In this document: positions 8,037 to 16,880 of the stretch, piece after piece | Layout of the letters: the number at the start of each line of letters is the position of its first letter | Position numbering within the stretch: the stretch's first letter is position 1 | Translations under genes and position numbers: made by a program | Notes under the pieces: generated by a model | The model's input: only the letters and a program-made list of their open reading frames with translations | Databases searched by the model: none | What the model was told of the DNA's origin: nothing | Assembly (NCBI GenBank): GCA_009838975.1 | Contig: VXQO01000060.1 | Location: 1 to 58,116, forward strand | Direction: 5' to 3' | DNA: 58,116 bases | Source: Gemmatimonadota bacterium | GTDB taxonomy: Bacteria > Gemmatimonadota > Gemmatimonadetes > Longimicrobiales > Gaopeijiaceae

Positions 8037-9850
8037 CGGAACTGCAGTTCCCGAAGGCGCCGGTAGAGTCCGGCTTCCTCCATGAGCTGGTCGTGCGTCC
8101 CGCGCTGCACGATTCGCCCCCCGTCCACGACGACGATCAGGTCGGCACGCCGGATCGTCGACAGGCGGTGAGCGATGACGAACACGGTGCGCCCGATGAG
8201 GAGCCCTTTCATCGCCTCCTGAACCAGCCGCTCGGACTCGCTGTCCAGCGCACTGGTGGCTTCGTCGAACACGAGGATCGGAGGGTCCCGGAAGACCGCG
8301 CGTGCGATCGCGATCCTCTGCCGCTGCCCGCCCGACAGGGTGGTCCCGCGTTCGCCCACCACGGTGTCGTAGCCCTCCGGCAGCTTCATCACGAAGTCGT
8401 GCGCCAACGCCGCCCGTGCCGCCGCCTCGACACGGTCCGGCGGAGCCTCGTCCGACCCGTAGGCGATGTTGGCGCCCACCGTGTCATGGAAGAGCACCGT
8501 GTCCTGCGACACCACCCCCATTGCGCCCCTCAGCGACGCCAGCCGGAAATCGCGGATATCGGTCCCGTCGATCTCGATCGCTCCCGCCGTCGGCTCGTAG
8601 AACCGGCCCAGCAGATCGGCGATGCTGGTCTTCCCCACTCCGCTGGGCCCGACGATCGCGACCACGCGCCCCGCCGGTGCGAAGAAGTCCAGGCCGCGAA
8701 GCACCGGTTCGCCCTCGCGGTACTCGAGGCACACGTCTCGGTAGCGGATCCCGTCGCGCACCCCCGTGAACGGCTGCGCGTCCACCCGGTCGCGTATCCC
8801 CGCCGGCGCGTCGAGGAACTCGAAGATGCGCTCCGCACCCACCAGACCCGGCTGGATCAGGGTGGGCAGCTTGCTCAGGTACTTGACCGGCTGATACAGC
8901 TTCGTGCTGAGGAAGATGAAGCCGATGAACTCCTCGCCGGTGAGCGAGCCTTCCAGCACCACCATCCGCGCGCCGTACCAGAGGAGGACCGCCGTCCCGA
9001 ATGCGACGAGCACCTCGGTGATGGGTCCGGCCAGGGCGCGGAGCCGAACCGTGCGCAGGAAGGTGCTGTGGTAGTCGTTCGTCAGACGCAGGAATCGCTT
9101 CCGTTCCAGGGCTTCCGCGGACGCCGACTTCACCATGCGGATGCCCGAGACCGTCTCCTGGATGTGCGCGTTGACTTCGCCGGCCGTGTCGAGCACCGCC
9201 CGGTCGCCGCGCTTCAGGCGCCGAATCAGCGGCCCCCATATCACCATGGTCAGCGGGACGACGACGAAGGCCGCCGCCGTCAGGTGAACCGAAACCACCA
9301 GCATCCAGTACAGCGTCGCCGCGAAAACGAGCACCGACGAGAGCGACTTGATGAGTTCGGCCGTCACCAGCGTGCGCAGCTGCTCCACGTCGTGGGTCAG
9401 GCGGGATACGATCTGCCCGGTGCGCAAACGGCCGAAGAAGGCGAGATCCAGCCCCAGCAGGTGGCCGTAGACGCGGTTGCGCAGGTCCCGGGTAACCCCC
9501 TGCTCGACGCGCGCCGCCAGGCAGGCCCGGGCGAACTCCACCACGTTCTTGAGCGCGACCAGCACCAGGATGAATACGATGATCCCGCCCACGACCGCCT
9601 GCGGCTCACCCTCGAGATCCAGGAAGCGGCCCACGGTGAACTCCAGGGCCTGGTCGATCCGGTCGGGCGCGGCCGCCACGGGCGCATCGCCACCGACGGC
9701 GCTTCCACCGAAGACCGTCTCCAGAAACGGGATCAGCACCACGATCGAGAAGGCGTCCAGGGCGGCGTAGAGGGCGCTCGCCAGCGCCGCCAGCGCGAAG
9801 GTGACCCGGTGAGGGCCCAGGTACGCGAGGATCCTCCGCCAGATGCTCAA
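8033..9850 (-). CDS. ABC exporter, MsbA-like (fused membrane and ATPase domains)
   Basis: A 605-residue half-transporter, expected to work as a homodimer in the inner membrane. An N-terminal six-helix domain (about 1-320) begins RRILAYLGPHRVTFALAALASALYA. The nucleotide-binding domain has Walker A GPSGVGKTS, Q-loop VVSQDTVLFHD, signature LSGGQRQR, Walker B ILVFDEATSALD and the H-loop IAHRLSTIR. The start codon is TTG at 9850, with AAGGGGGT 8 nt upstream; the same 16-nt leader block precedes the dehydrogenase at 2307. Coupling to an LpxL-like acyltransferase suggests lipid A or phospholipid flipping, though substrate cannot be read from sequence. The gene lies 63 nt after the PorX-like regulator. 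Confidence 0.93.
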   Translation of the reverse strand: MSIWRRILAYLGPHRVTFALAALASALYAALDAFSIVVLIPFLETVFGGSAVGGDAPVAAAPDRIDQALEFTVGRFLDLEGEPQAVVGGIIVFILVLVALKNVVEFARACLAARVEQGVTRDLRNRVYGHLLGLDLAFFGRLRTGQIVSRLTHDVEQLRTLVTAELIKSLSSVLVFAATLYWMLVVSVHLTAAAFVVVPLTMVIWGPLIRRLKRGDRAVLDTAGEVNAHIQETVSGIRMVKSASAEALERKRFLRLTNDYHSTFLRTVRLRALAGPITEVLVAFGTAVLLWYGARMVVLEGSLTGEEFIGFIFLSTKLYQPVKYLSKLPTLIQPGLVGAERIFEFLDAPAGIRDRVDAQPFTGVRDGIRYRDVCLEYREGEPVLRGLDFFAPAGRVVAIVGPSGVGKTSIADLLGRFYEPTAGAIEIDGTDIRDFRLASLRGAMGVVSQDTVLFHDTVGANIAYGSDEAPPDRVEAAARAALAHDFVMKLPEGYDTVVGERGTTLSGGQRQRIAIARAVFRDPPILVFDEATSALDSESERLVQEAMKGLLIGRTVFVIAHRLSTIRRADLIVVVDGGRIVQRGTHDQLMEEAGLYRRLRELQFR

Positions 9851-9866
9851 CCGGCTACCCCCTTCG
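9851..9866 (-). repeat. 16-nt leader block shared with 2310-2325
   Basis: Second copy of CGAAGGGGGTAGCCGG, immediately before the TTG start of the ABC exporter gene; it carries the likely Shine-Dalgarno sequence. Confidence 0.6.
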
Positions 9867-9913
9867 ATCGCGCCTCGGTGGTCCAGGCCGCCGTCGATAT
9901 GGTTCGCGGGACG

Positions 9914-11482
9914 TCACCGGGGCCGGGGCCGGAGCACCGCGACGGGCACGATCATTTCCTCGGGCGAAATCCCGCCGTGCAGGAACGAGTTCCGGTAGCG
10001 CCGCTGGTATTCCCGCAGTTTCGTCGGGTAGACGAAGAAGTAGTCGTCCAGGGCGATCAGATAGGTCATGGCCGCTCTCGCCCCCGGCAGCCGCAGATCC
10101 GCGGCGCGCGTGGTCACGAAGGCGGAACCCGGATCGCGTGCCCTGAGGTTGCCGCCGAACTTGTAGCGGAGGTTCGCACTGGCGCCGCGGCGGGCGTAGA
10201 CGGTCGCGGGACGCCGGCAGTGGATGCTCCCGTGATCGGTGGTGAAGACCACCCGGTATCCCTCGGCAGCCGCCTCCCGAAGCACGGAAAACGCGGTCGA
10301 GCGCTCGAACCAGGACCGGGTGAGCTGCCTCAGCGCCGCCTCGTCCTTGGCCACCTCCATCAGAATCGGCGATTCCGAGCGTCCGTGCGTCATCAGGTCG
10401 ACGAAGTTGAACACCATGGCGATCACCGCCCCCCTGCGCCGGGCCGCAGCCCGGACCCGGGCGCGCACCTGCTCCGACTTCATGTCGCTGAACACCTTCT
10501 CGTAGTGGACCGGGACGTCCTTCCCCGTCAGTCGGCGCAGCTGCTCCCGCAGCATCTCCTCTTCGTGCGCGTTCAGCGAACCCTCATCGTCCGATGCGTC
10601 CCACCACTCCGGTCTCGCCCTTGCGATCTCGTCCGGGAACAGGCCCGAGAAGATGGCGTTGCGGGCGTACGGCGTCGCGGTGGGAAGGATCGAGTAGTGG
10701 TAGCCCTCGTGCACGTCGAACAGCTCGCCAAGCAGCGGCGCGATGGCACGCCACTGGTCGAGCCGCATGCAGTCCAGCACCACGAAGAAGACCGGATCCT
10801 TCCCCAGAAGCGGCAGAAGCCGGCGCTCCACTACGTCGACCGACAGCTCGGGGCGCATACCCTGGCCGCGGACCCACTGCGGATAGCTGACCGTGATCCA
10901 GCGGCCGAAGTCGTGGCGAAGATCCTCCTGTAGCGACTCGACGGTTCCGAGCAGGCCGCTCTCTCCGGCACTCTCCAGGCGAAGGTGCCAGTCCACCAGC
11001 TCCAGGTGCAGGCGCGCGAAGTCGCGTGCGCTGGCCGCCTGCTCGCGCATGCGCGCAAGCGCGGGCCACTGGGTGGCGAAGTCCTGCGCGGCCCGCTGCT
11101 GCCGGATGGACGAGCCCTCCAGGATCCGCGTCACCACCGACAGCACCTGGCGCGGGCTCGTCGGTTTGACCAGGTAGTCCTCCACCTGGCGGCCGATCGC
11201 CTCGGTCAGGGTGCGGTCCTCCTCCGACTTGGTGACCATCACCACCCGGGCGTGGGGATCGTCCCGCTGGATGAGCTGGAGAACCTCGAGGCCCCGGCGG
11301 CCCGGCATGTGTTCGTCGAGGAGGATCAGGTCGTATGCATGACCGCGCAGCAGTGCCAGGGCATCGTCTCCGTTGGTAATCCCGTCGACTTCGTACCCGC
11401 GCTGGCGCAGGAACAGGAGGTGTGGACGCAGGAGATCGATCTCGTCGTCCACCCAGAGGATCCGCTTGGCCGCTCGTCGCAT
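9914..11482 (-). CDS. porX: PorX-like response regulator with PglZ/alkaline-phosphatase-fold output domain
   Basis: A 522-residue cytosolic signalling protein. Residues 6-125 are a receiver domain: acidic pocket V11-D12-D13-E14, phospho-acceptor D56 in LILLDEHMPG, and switch Lys in LVKPT. A helical linker leads to a C-terminal alkaline phosphatase-superfamily (PglZ) domain with metal and nucleophile motifs VVLDCMRLDQW, TATPYARN, VFTTDHGSIH and the terminal LHGG. This is the architecture of PorX, which in Bacteroidota regulates type IX secretion and hydrolyses (oligo)nucleotides. No sensor kinase or T9SS gene is in the window. The start has no Shine-Dalgarno, but TAACTT lies exactly 6 nt before ATG. 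Its position ahead of lipid export and acylation genes links it to the envelope. Confidence 0.92.
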   Translation of the reverse strand: MRRAAKRILWVDDEIDLLRPHLLFLRQRGYEVDGITNGDDALALLRGHAYDLILLDEHMPGRRGLEVLQLIQRDDPHARVVMVTKSEEDRTLTEAIGRQVEDYLVKPTSPRQVLSVVTRILEGSSIRQQRAAQDFATQWPALARMREQAASARDFARLHLELVDWHLRLESAGESGLLGTVESLQEDLRHDFGRWITVSYPQWVRGQGMRPELSVDVVERRLLPLLGKDPVFFVVLDCMRLDQWRAIAPLLGELFDVHEGYHYSILPTATPYARNAIFSGLFPDEIARARPEWWDASDDEGSLNAHEEEMLREQLRRLTGKDVPVHYEKVFSDMKSEQVRARVRAAARRRGAVIAMVFNFVDLMTHGRSESPILMEVAKDEAALRQLTRSWFERSTAFSVLREAAAEGYRVVFTTDHGSIHCRRPATVYARRGASANLRYKFGGNLRARDPGSAFVTTRAADLRLPGARAAMTYLIALDDYFFVYPTKLREYQRRYRNSFLHGGISPEEMIVPVAVLRPRPR

Positions 11483-11541
11483 GGCCGGAAGTTAGCAGGT
11501 TGCGGCGGGGTGCGTTGGGGCCCGGTCCGGCGCGGTCCGCG

Positions 11542-12198
11542 CTACATGCTGATCTTGTAGACGAACCAGGCTACGACCGGCTCGCCGTCCTTCGTCCCCG
11601 GACGAAAGACCCACTGCGCCGCCTCGCGGATGAGCTGGCGGTTGAATCCGCGGTCACGGGTCGGAGGATCCAGGCGCGTCGAGTCGGCCACCACCTGTCC
11701 GACCGCGTCGACCAGGACCCAGACATCGATCTCCACACCCCGCAAGCCCCTGTTGGCGGGCGGGATGATCATGCCCCGGGGAGTTGGCGGCAGGAGCCGC
11801 TCGCGACCCTCGGTGGCGGTTCCTCCGTCTCCGCGGCCCTCCCCGTTCAGGAGCCCCGGGTCGTCCAGGCCGCGCTGTTCGCCCAGGAGGGCGATCGCAT
11901 CGAACACGACCTCGTCCTCGATGACGACGGGCTCGATCTCGAGTTCGACCGGCAGCGGAACGCGTGGCCGCACGATTGGGCGGGGCGGGGGCAAGGAGAT
12001 GTTGATCGCCTGCATGCTGCCCGCGGCGGCACGGTCGTCGGCCGCCTCCGGCCCGGCCGCCGCGAAGGGCGCTTCCGGGATGGGGCGCGTGCCATCGGGC
12101 ATGAGCACCAGGACATGCAGGACCAGTGACGCAAGGTACGCGTAGCGCCACTTCCTGCGATCCTGTCGGCGGCGACCGGCGATATCCAGATCGTTCAT
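11542..12198 (-). CDS. TonB-family energy transducer-like protein
   Basis: A 218-residue protein with one N-terminal membrane helix (YAYLASLVLHVLVLMP, residues about 19-34), a Pro-rich periplasmic linker (LPPPRPIVRPRVPLPVEL) and a C-terminal TonB-like domain (GVEIDVWVLVDAVGQVVADSTRLD ... REAAQWVFRPGTKDGEPVVAWFVYKISM). TonB proteins transmit proton-motive force from ExbBD to outer-membrane receptors; neither ExbBD nor a receptor is in the window. It ends 59 nt before the PorX-like gene on the same strand. The start ATG at 12198 follows no obvious Shine-Dalgarno. Confidence 0.88.
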   Translation of the reverse strand: MNDLDIAGRRRQDRRKWRYAYLASLVLHVLVLMPDGTRPIPEAPFAAAGPEAADDRAAAGSMQAINISLPPPRPIVRPRVPLPVELEIEPVVIEDEVVFDAIALLGEQRGLDDPGLLNGEGRGDGGTATEGRERLLPPTPRGMIIPPANRGLRGVEIDVWVLVDAVGQVVADSTRLDPPTRDRGFNRQLIREAAQWVFRPGTKDGEPVVAWFVYKISM

Positions 12199-12388
12199 CC
12201 CAAGCGGTGCCTTCGTCCGGTTCTCTTCGGTCCTGATAGCATGATACTACCCCGGGGTGTACGCAGCGGTTTCCTGCCGCGGCGACCGCCTTGCCGCACC
12301 ACTCGGCTGGGAGCAACTTACCGGCCCCGGGATCGGATGGTCGTACCCGGGCCGGCGTTGCGTGCCCGCGATTCAAGGAGAATGCCAC

Positions 12389-13180
12389 TTGGACCTTGGC
12401 CTTCACAATAGAGTTGCCATCGTCGCGGGCGCATCGAAGGGCCTCGGTCGCGCCGTGGCGGAGCGCCTGGCCCGGGAAGGCGCGAACGTCGTGATCAACT
12501 CCCGCTCGGCCGAGCCGCTCACGGCGACAGCCGACGAAATCGCCCGGCAGACCGGCCGGCGGGCCCTGGCCGCGCCCGGGGACGTATCCGACCCGGATGT
12601 CTGCAGGGCGCTGGTGGAGCGGGCGACGAGCGAATTCGGGCGCCTGGACATCCTTGTCGCCAACGCCGGCGGACCCCCGCCCGGAGGGGTCGACGACTTC
12701 GACGCGTCAGCCTACAGGCGAGCCCTGGATGTGAACCTGATGTCCACCGTGCAGCTCACCCTGGCCGCGCTTCCAGCGATGCGCGAGAACCGGTGGGGGC
12801 GCATCATCGCCATCACCTCCGTGTCGGTGAAGCAGCCGGTCGAGGGGCTGCTGCTTTCCAACACCGCGAGGCCGGGGGTGGTAGGGTTCATCAAGACCAT
12901 CTCCCGGGACCTCGCGGCCGACGGCATCCTCTGCAACGTCGTCGCGCCGGGTTTCATCCGCACCGCAAGAGTGGAACAGCTGCTCGCCTCGCAGGCGGCG
13001 GCGCGAGAAACCACCCCCGAGACCGTGCTGGAAGGCATCGCGGCGGACATTCCCGCCGGACGAATCGGAAGGCCGGAGGAATTCGCCAACGCCGTGGCCT
13101 TTCTGGCTTCCGACGCCGCGTCGTACATCACGGGACACACGCTGCAGGTCGACGGCGGTCTGGTACAGGGCTTGCTGTGA
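12389..13180 (+). CDS. SDR-family protein lacking the canonical Tyr/Lys (BKR-like)
   Basis: A 263-residue Rossmann-fold short-chain dehydrogenase/reductase. The cofactor motif is variant, VAGASKGLGRAVA, and NAG is present (VANAGGPPPGG). Where classical enzymes have YxxxK, the chain reads QPVEGLLLSNTARPGVVGF: Ser replaces Tyr and Arg replaces Lys. This is the hallmark of a known BKR-like SDR subgroup with an imperfect tetrad, so activity cannot be assumed. TTG at 12389 is the start: AAGGAG lies 8 nt upstream and homology begins at once, while the open frame upstream (from 12257) looks non-coding. Its stop overlaps the start of the heme O synthase gene (GTGA). Confidence 0.9.
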   Translation: MDLGLHNRVAIVAGASKGLGRAVAERLAREGANVVINSRSAEPLTATADEIARQTGRRALAAPGDVSDPDVCRALVERATSEFGRLDILVANAGGPPPGGVDDFDASAYRRALDVNLMSTVQLTLAALPAMRENRWGRIIAITSVSVKQPVEGLLLSNTARPGVVGFIKTISRDLAADGILCNVVAPGFIRTARVEQLLASQAAARETTPETVLEGIAADIPAGRIGRPEEFANAVAFLASDAASYITGHTLQVDGGLVQGLL

Positions 13181-14055
13181 CGCTTGAAGACCGGATCCGG
13201 GGGCTGCGGAGCGGCACGGGGGCCTACCTCGAACTCACCAAGCCGGGCATCACCTTCTTCGTCGCCGTCACGTCGGCCGCGGGATACCTCCTGGCTTCGC
13301 TCCCCGCGGTCTCTCTCGCCGACCTCTTCCACCTCACCCTGGGGGTCGTGCTGAGCACGGCCGGGGCCCTCGCGCTCAATCAGTACCTGGAGCGGCGGCC
13401 GGACAGCCTCATGATCCGGACGCGGCCGCGTCCCGTCCCCTCGGGCCGGATTCCGCCGAACCGGGCCGCGCTTTTCGGCTGGCTTCTCGTGGCCGCCGGC
13501 ATCGGTCACCTGTGGTTCCGGCTGGGCTGGCTCCCGGCGCTGATCACCGCCGCCTCGGCCATCCTCTACGACGCCGTCTACACGCCGCTGAAACTGCGTT
13601 CCCCGATCGCCACCCCCGTCGGAGCGATACCCGGCGCCCTGCCCGTGCTCATCGGCTGGACGGCCCACAGCTCCGGCATCGACGCACGCGCGCTCACGCT
13701 GTTCGGCATCCTTTTCCTCTGGCAGCTCATCCACGTGCTCGCCCTGGGCTGGAACCTGCGGGACGACTACGAGCGCGCCGGCTTCCAGCTCATCCCGCCC
13801 GGGTCCGCCGGGATCATCTCCGGCCTCATGGTCGGCTACGCGGTGGCGCTCCTCGCGCTCAGCACCGTCCCGGCGCTCTTGGGGATGGCCGACCGCGTCT
13901 ACCTCGTCGGCGCACTGCTACTCGGCGCCGCAATGCTCGCCACCACCGTGGCCTTTCTCCGGGATCCGACCCGGCAGCGCTGCAACCGCGTGTTCCTGGG
14001 CTCGCTCCTCTACCACCCCCTCCTCCTCGGCCTCATGGTCGCTGGAGCGTTCTGA
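13177..14055 (+). CDS. ctaB: Protoheme IX farnesyltransferase (heme O synthase, UbiA superfamily)
   Basis: A 292-residue integral membrane prenyltransferase that adds a farnesyl group to heme b, giving heme O for terminal oxidases. The first Asp-rich motif region is NQYLERRPDSLMIRTRPRPVPSGRI (family: NxxxD..MxRTxxRPLP). Next come YTPLKLRSP, GAIPGALPVLIGW and the second motif WQLIHVLALGWNLRDDYERAGFQLIP. About eight hydrophobic helices cover the rest. GTG at 13177 overlaps the SDR stop codon (GTGA), implying translational coupling. No cytochrome oxidase gene is in the window. Longer in-frame sequence upstream is antisense-like and overlaps the SDR gene, so it was discarded. Confidence 0.92.
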   Translation: MTLEDRIRGLRSGTGAYLELTKPGITFFVAVTSAAGYLLASLPAVSLADLFHLTLGVVLSTAGALALNQYLERRPDSLMIRTRPRPVPSGRIPPNRAALFGWLLVAAGIGHLWFRLGWLPALITAASAILYDAVYTPLKLRSPIATPVGAIPGALPVLIGWTAHSSGIDARALTLFGILFLWQLIHVLALGWNLRDDYERAGFQLIPPGSAGIISGLMVGYAVALLALSTVPALLGMADRVYLVGALLLGAAMLATTVAFLRDPTRQRCNRVFLGSLLYHPLLLGLMVAGAF

Positions 14056-14104
14056 TGCGCCGCCGCGCCCGCCGCCGCCACACCCCCCACCCGGGAAGAT
14101 CGCC

Positions 14105-15340
14105 ATGCATGTTCGTCACCTCCCCCGCAGCGCTGCCCGCCCCGCGCACACCCGGCTCGTCGCGCCGCTGACCCTCGCCGTCGCCCTGGCGCCGATGCTC
14201 CCCCCCACCGCCGCGTCGCAACAGGAAGCCCCCCGGCCCCGCGCACGCGACCTCGGCATCCAGGTCGGCGTCTTCACCCCCGGCACACACAATGCCATAA
14301 CCGATGTCGACGGCGTCCTGGTCGGCCACACCACCGTGATCAGCGGCGACGACGTCCGCACCGGCGTGACCGCGATCCGCCCCCACGGCGGCAACCTCTA
14401 CTTCGACCGGGTCCCCGCGGCGATGTACGTCGGCAACGGCTTCGGCAAGCTGCTCGGGGTCACGCAGGTCCGCGAGCTCGGCGAACTCGAGACCCCGATC
14501 CTGCTGACCTGCACGCTCTGTGTCTGGAAAGCGGCCGACGCCATGGTCGAATGGGCGCTGGGCCTCGAGGGGATGGAGCGCGTCCGGTCGATCAACCCGG
14601 TCGTGGGCGAGACCAACGACGGAGGCCTCAACGACATCCGCAACCGTCCGATCACGCCCGACCACGTCCGCGCGGCGCTCGAGGGAGCGTCCGGCGGGCC
14701 GGTCGAGGAAGGGTCCGTCGGCGCGGGAACCGGGACAACCGCATTCGGATGGAAGGGTGGGATCGGCACGAGTTCGCGCGCGCTGCCCGAGTCACTGGGC
14801 GGCTACACCGTGGGCGTACTGGTCCAGTCCAACTTCGGCGGCATCCTGCAGATCGCGGGCGCTCCGGTCGGCAGGGAGCTGGGCCGCTACTCGTTCATGA
14901 ACCAGGTGGGGGAAGGCCGCGGTGACGACCCCACACCCCACGAGGACCCCGAGCCTCAGGCCAGGGGTTCGATCATGATGGTCGTGGCCACCGACGCGCC
15001 GCTCTCGGAACGCAACCTCGAGCGCGTGGCGATGCGCGCCGTCATGGGCCTGTCCCGCACGGGGTCCTTCGCCGGCAACGGATCGGGCGACTACGTAATC
15101 GGATTCTCCACCGCTCCCGACGTGCGACGCCGGCCGGGCGACGTGGTGCGCGCCATCGAGGACCTCTCCAACGACAACATCTCGGCGATCTTCCAGGCCA
15201 CCCTGGAAGCCACCGAAGAGGCCATCTACAACTCCATGTTCAAGGCGGTCACCGTGAGCAGCCGCTGGGGCACCCGCGAAGAGCTGCCGATCGACGAGAC
15301 CCTCGAAGTGCTGCGACGGTACGGCGTGGTGCGGCAATGA
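14105..15340 (+). CDS. P1-family serine aminopeptidase (DmpA/D-aminopeptidase-like), exported
   Basis: A 411-residue N-terminal-nucleophile peptidase of the DmpA family (MEROPS S58), which releases N-terminal L- or D-amino acids and processes itself. N-terminal residues to about 40 (RLVAPLTLAVALAPMLPPTAASQQ) are a signal peptide. Family blocks: DVDGVLVGHTTVISGDDVRTGVTAI, INPVVGETNDGGLNDI, GSVGAGTGTTAFGWKGGIGTSSR, and the nucleophile region GVLVQSNFGG with Ser at the autocleavage site. GGGAAG precedes the ATG by 7 nt. Its stop overlaps the phoD-like start as ATGA. Together with the deacylase, asparaginase and gamma-glutamyltransferases, it points to scavenging of modified or D-amino-acid peptides. 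Confidence 0.92.
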   Translation: MHVRHLPRSAARPAHTRLVAPLTLAVALAPMLPPTAASQQEAPRPRARDLGIQVGVFTPGTHNAITDVDGVLVGHTTVISGDDVRTGVTAIRPHGGNLYFDRVPAAMYVGNGFGKLLGVTQVRELGELETPILLTCTLCVWKAADAMVEWALGLEGMERVRSINPVVGETNDGGLNDIRNRPITPDHVRAALEGASGGPVEEGSVGAGTGTTAFGWKGGIGTSSRALPESLGGYTVGVLVQSNFGGILQIAGAPVGRELGRYSFMNQVGEGRGDDPTPHEDPEPQARGSIMMVVATDAPLSERNLERVAMRAVMGLSRTGSFAGNGSGDYVIGFSTAPDVRRRPGDVVRAIEDLSNDNISAIFQATLEATEEAIYNSMFKAVTVSSRWGTREELPIDETLEVLRRYGVVRQ

Positions 15341-16875
15341 ACCGCAGGGAATTCGCCCGCGTCGGACGCGACCTGGCGGGACTGATCGCTCTTGGCGCGC
15401 TGGGCTCCTGCCGGAACGGCCCGGAGCCGCGACTGAAGTCCCATCCCTTCCCCCATGGCGTGGCGTCGGGAGATCCGGACGCGGACGGGGTTGTTCTATG
15501 GACTCGAGTGTCTGAGCAGGCCCTGCTGGAAGCCGGCGTGCACGAGCGGGTCGTGCCGGTGCGCTGGGAGCTTGCGTCAGACGACGGATTCGGGCACATC
15601 GTGGCTTCCGGCGCGCACGACGCTCGTCCCGAACTCGGCCACTCGGTCCACGTCGAGGTGGGCGGGCTCGAACCGGGCCGACCCTACTGGTACCGCTTCA
15701 TCACGGCCGGCGAGGCGAGCCCGGCGGGCCGCACATCCACCCTGCCCGCTCCCGGCACGGCGGCCGACCGCCTCCGCTTCGCCTTCGCGTCGTGCCAGAA
15801 CTACGAGCAGGGCTTCTACACGGCCTACCGGCACATGGCCGGCGAGGACCTGGACCTCGTTCTGCACCTCGGCGACTACATCTACGAGCGGCGATTCGGC
15901 AGCAGCCGCGTTCGCGAGCACGAGGCGGGCGAGGTGCACACGCTGGACGAGTACCGCGCACGGTACGCCCTCTACCGCTCCGACCCGGACCTGCAGGCGG
16001 CGCACGCGGCGTGCCCGTGGGTGGTCACGACGGACGATCACGAGGTCGACAACAACTGGGCGGGCGACACCCCTGAAGACGATCAGGACCCGGAGCAGTT
16101 CCTGCTGCGCAAGGCTGCCGCCTTCCAGGCCTTCTACGAATTCATGCCGCTGCGAAGGACCTCGATGCCGAGTGGTCCTGCAATCCCCCTCAGCCGCCGC
16201 CTGCGCTTCGGCGACCTCGCCGATTTCCACGTCCTGGACGGCCGCCAGTACCGCAGCGACCAAGCGTGCGGAGACGGCAGGAGGACGATGTGCGCGGAGG
16301 CGCTGGGCCCCGAACGCACCATGCTGGGCGCCGCGCAGGAGAGCTGGCTCTTCGACGGGCTGGCGGCCTCGCGGAGCCGATGGAACGTACTCGCGAACCA
16401 GGTCATGATCGCGCGGTTGGAGGGAGCGGCGCCGAACGGCGAAACGGCCGTGTCAATGGACCGGTGGGACGGCTATCCGGCCGCCCAGACCCGGCTGATG
16501 TCGTTTCTGGATCGCGCGCGGCCGCCCAACCCCGTCGTGGTCACGGGCGACATCCACTCCAACTGGGCCGCCGACCTCAAGGCCGATTTCCTCAACCCGG
16601 CCAGTGCGACCGTGGGCGCCGAGCTGGTCGGCACCTCGATCAGTTCGGGCGGCGACGGCGCGGACTCGTACGAGCGGACCGAAGACACGCTCGCCCGCAA
16701 CCCGCACGTCCACTTCTTCAATGGCCAACGCGGCTATGTACGATGCGAAGCGACACCCGAGCGTCTCGTCGCCGACTATCGGGTAGTCCCGTACGTAACC
16801 CGTCCGGGCGCGCCGGTCGTCACGCGGTCGACCTTCGTCGTGGAGGATGGACGCCCGGGTTTGCAGCCCGGGTAA
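15337..16875 (+). CDS. phoD: PhoD-like alkaline phosphatase/phosphodiesterase, Tat-exported
   Basis: A 512-residue exported phosphatase of the PhoD family, which uses Fe/Ca to hydrolyse phosphate mono- and diesters. The N-terminus MNRREFARVGRDLAGLIALGALGSC combines a Tat motif with a lipobox-like Cys. An N-terminal fibronectin-like domain begins FPHGVASGDPDADGVVLWTRV. The metallophosphoesterase domain shows FAFASCQNYEQGFYTAYRHM, LVLHLGDYIYE, VVTTDDHEVDNNWAG and VVVTGDIHSNWAADL (metal ligands). Translation is coupled to the preceding peptidase (ATGA). It ends 5 nt from the converging deacylase gene end, so the two 3' ends nearly touch. Confidence 0.94.
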   Translation: MNRREFARVGRDLAGLIALGALGSCRNGPEPRLKSHPFPHGVASGDPDADGVVLWTRVSEQALLEAGVHERVVPVRWELASDDGFGHIVASGAHDARPELGHSVHVEVGGLEPGRPYWYRFITAGEASPAGRTSTLPAPGTAADRLRFAFASCQNYEQGFYTAYRHMAGEDLDLVLHLGDYIYERRFGSSRVREHEAGEVHTLDEYRARYALYRSDPDLQAAHAACPWVVTTDDHEVDNNWAGDTPEDDQDPEQFLLRKAAAFQAFYEFMPLRRTSMPSGPAIPLSRRLRFGDLADFHVLDGRQYRSDQACGDGRRTMCAEALGPERTMLGAAQESWLFDGLAASRSRWNVLANQVMIARLEGAAPNGETAVSMDRWDGYPAAQTRLMSFLDRARPPNPVVVTGDIHSNWAADLKADFLNPASATVGAELVGTSISSGGDGADSYERTEDTLARNPHVHFFNGQRGYVRCEATPERLVADYRVVPYVTRPGAPVVTRSTFVVEDGRPGLQPG

Positions 16876-16880
16876 ACCCT

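Noticed and set aside
8093-10933. Plus-strand open frame of about 946 codons over the exporter and PorX genes
   Set aside because: Low-complexity Arg/His/Asp composition, no ribosome-binding site, and both minus-strand genes have full sets of family motifs.
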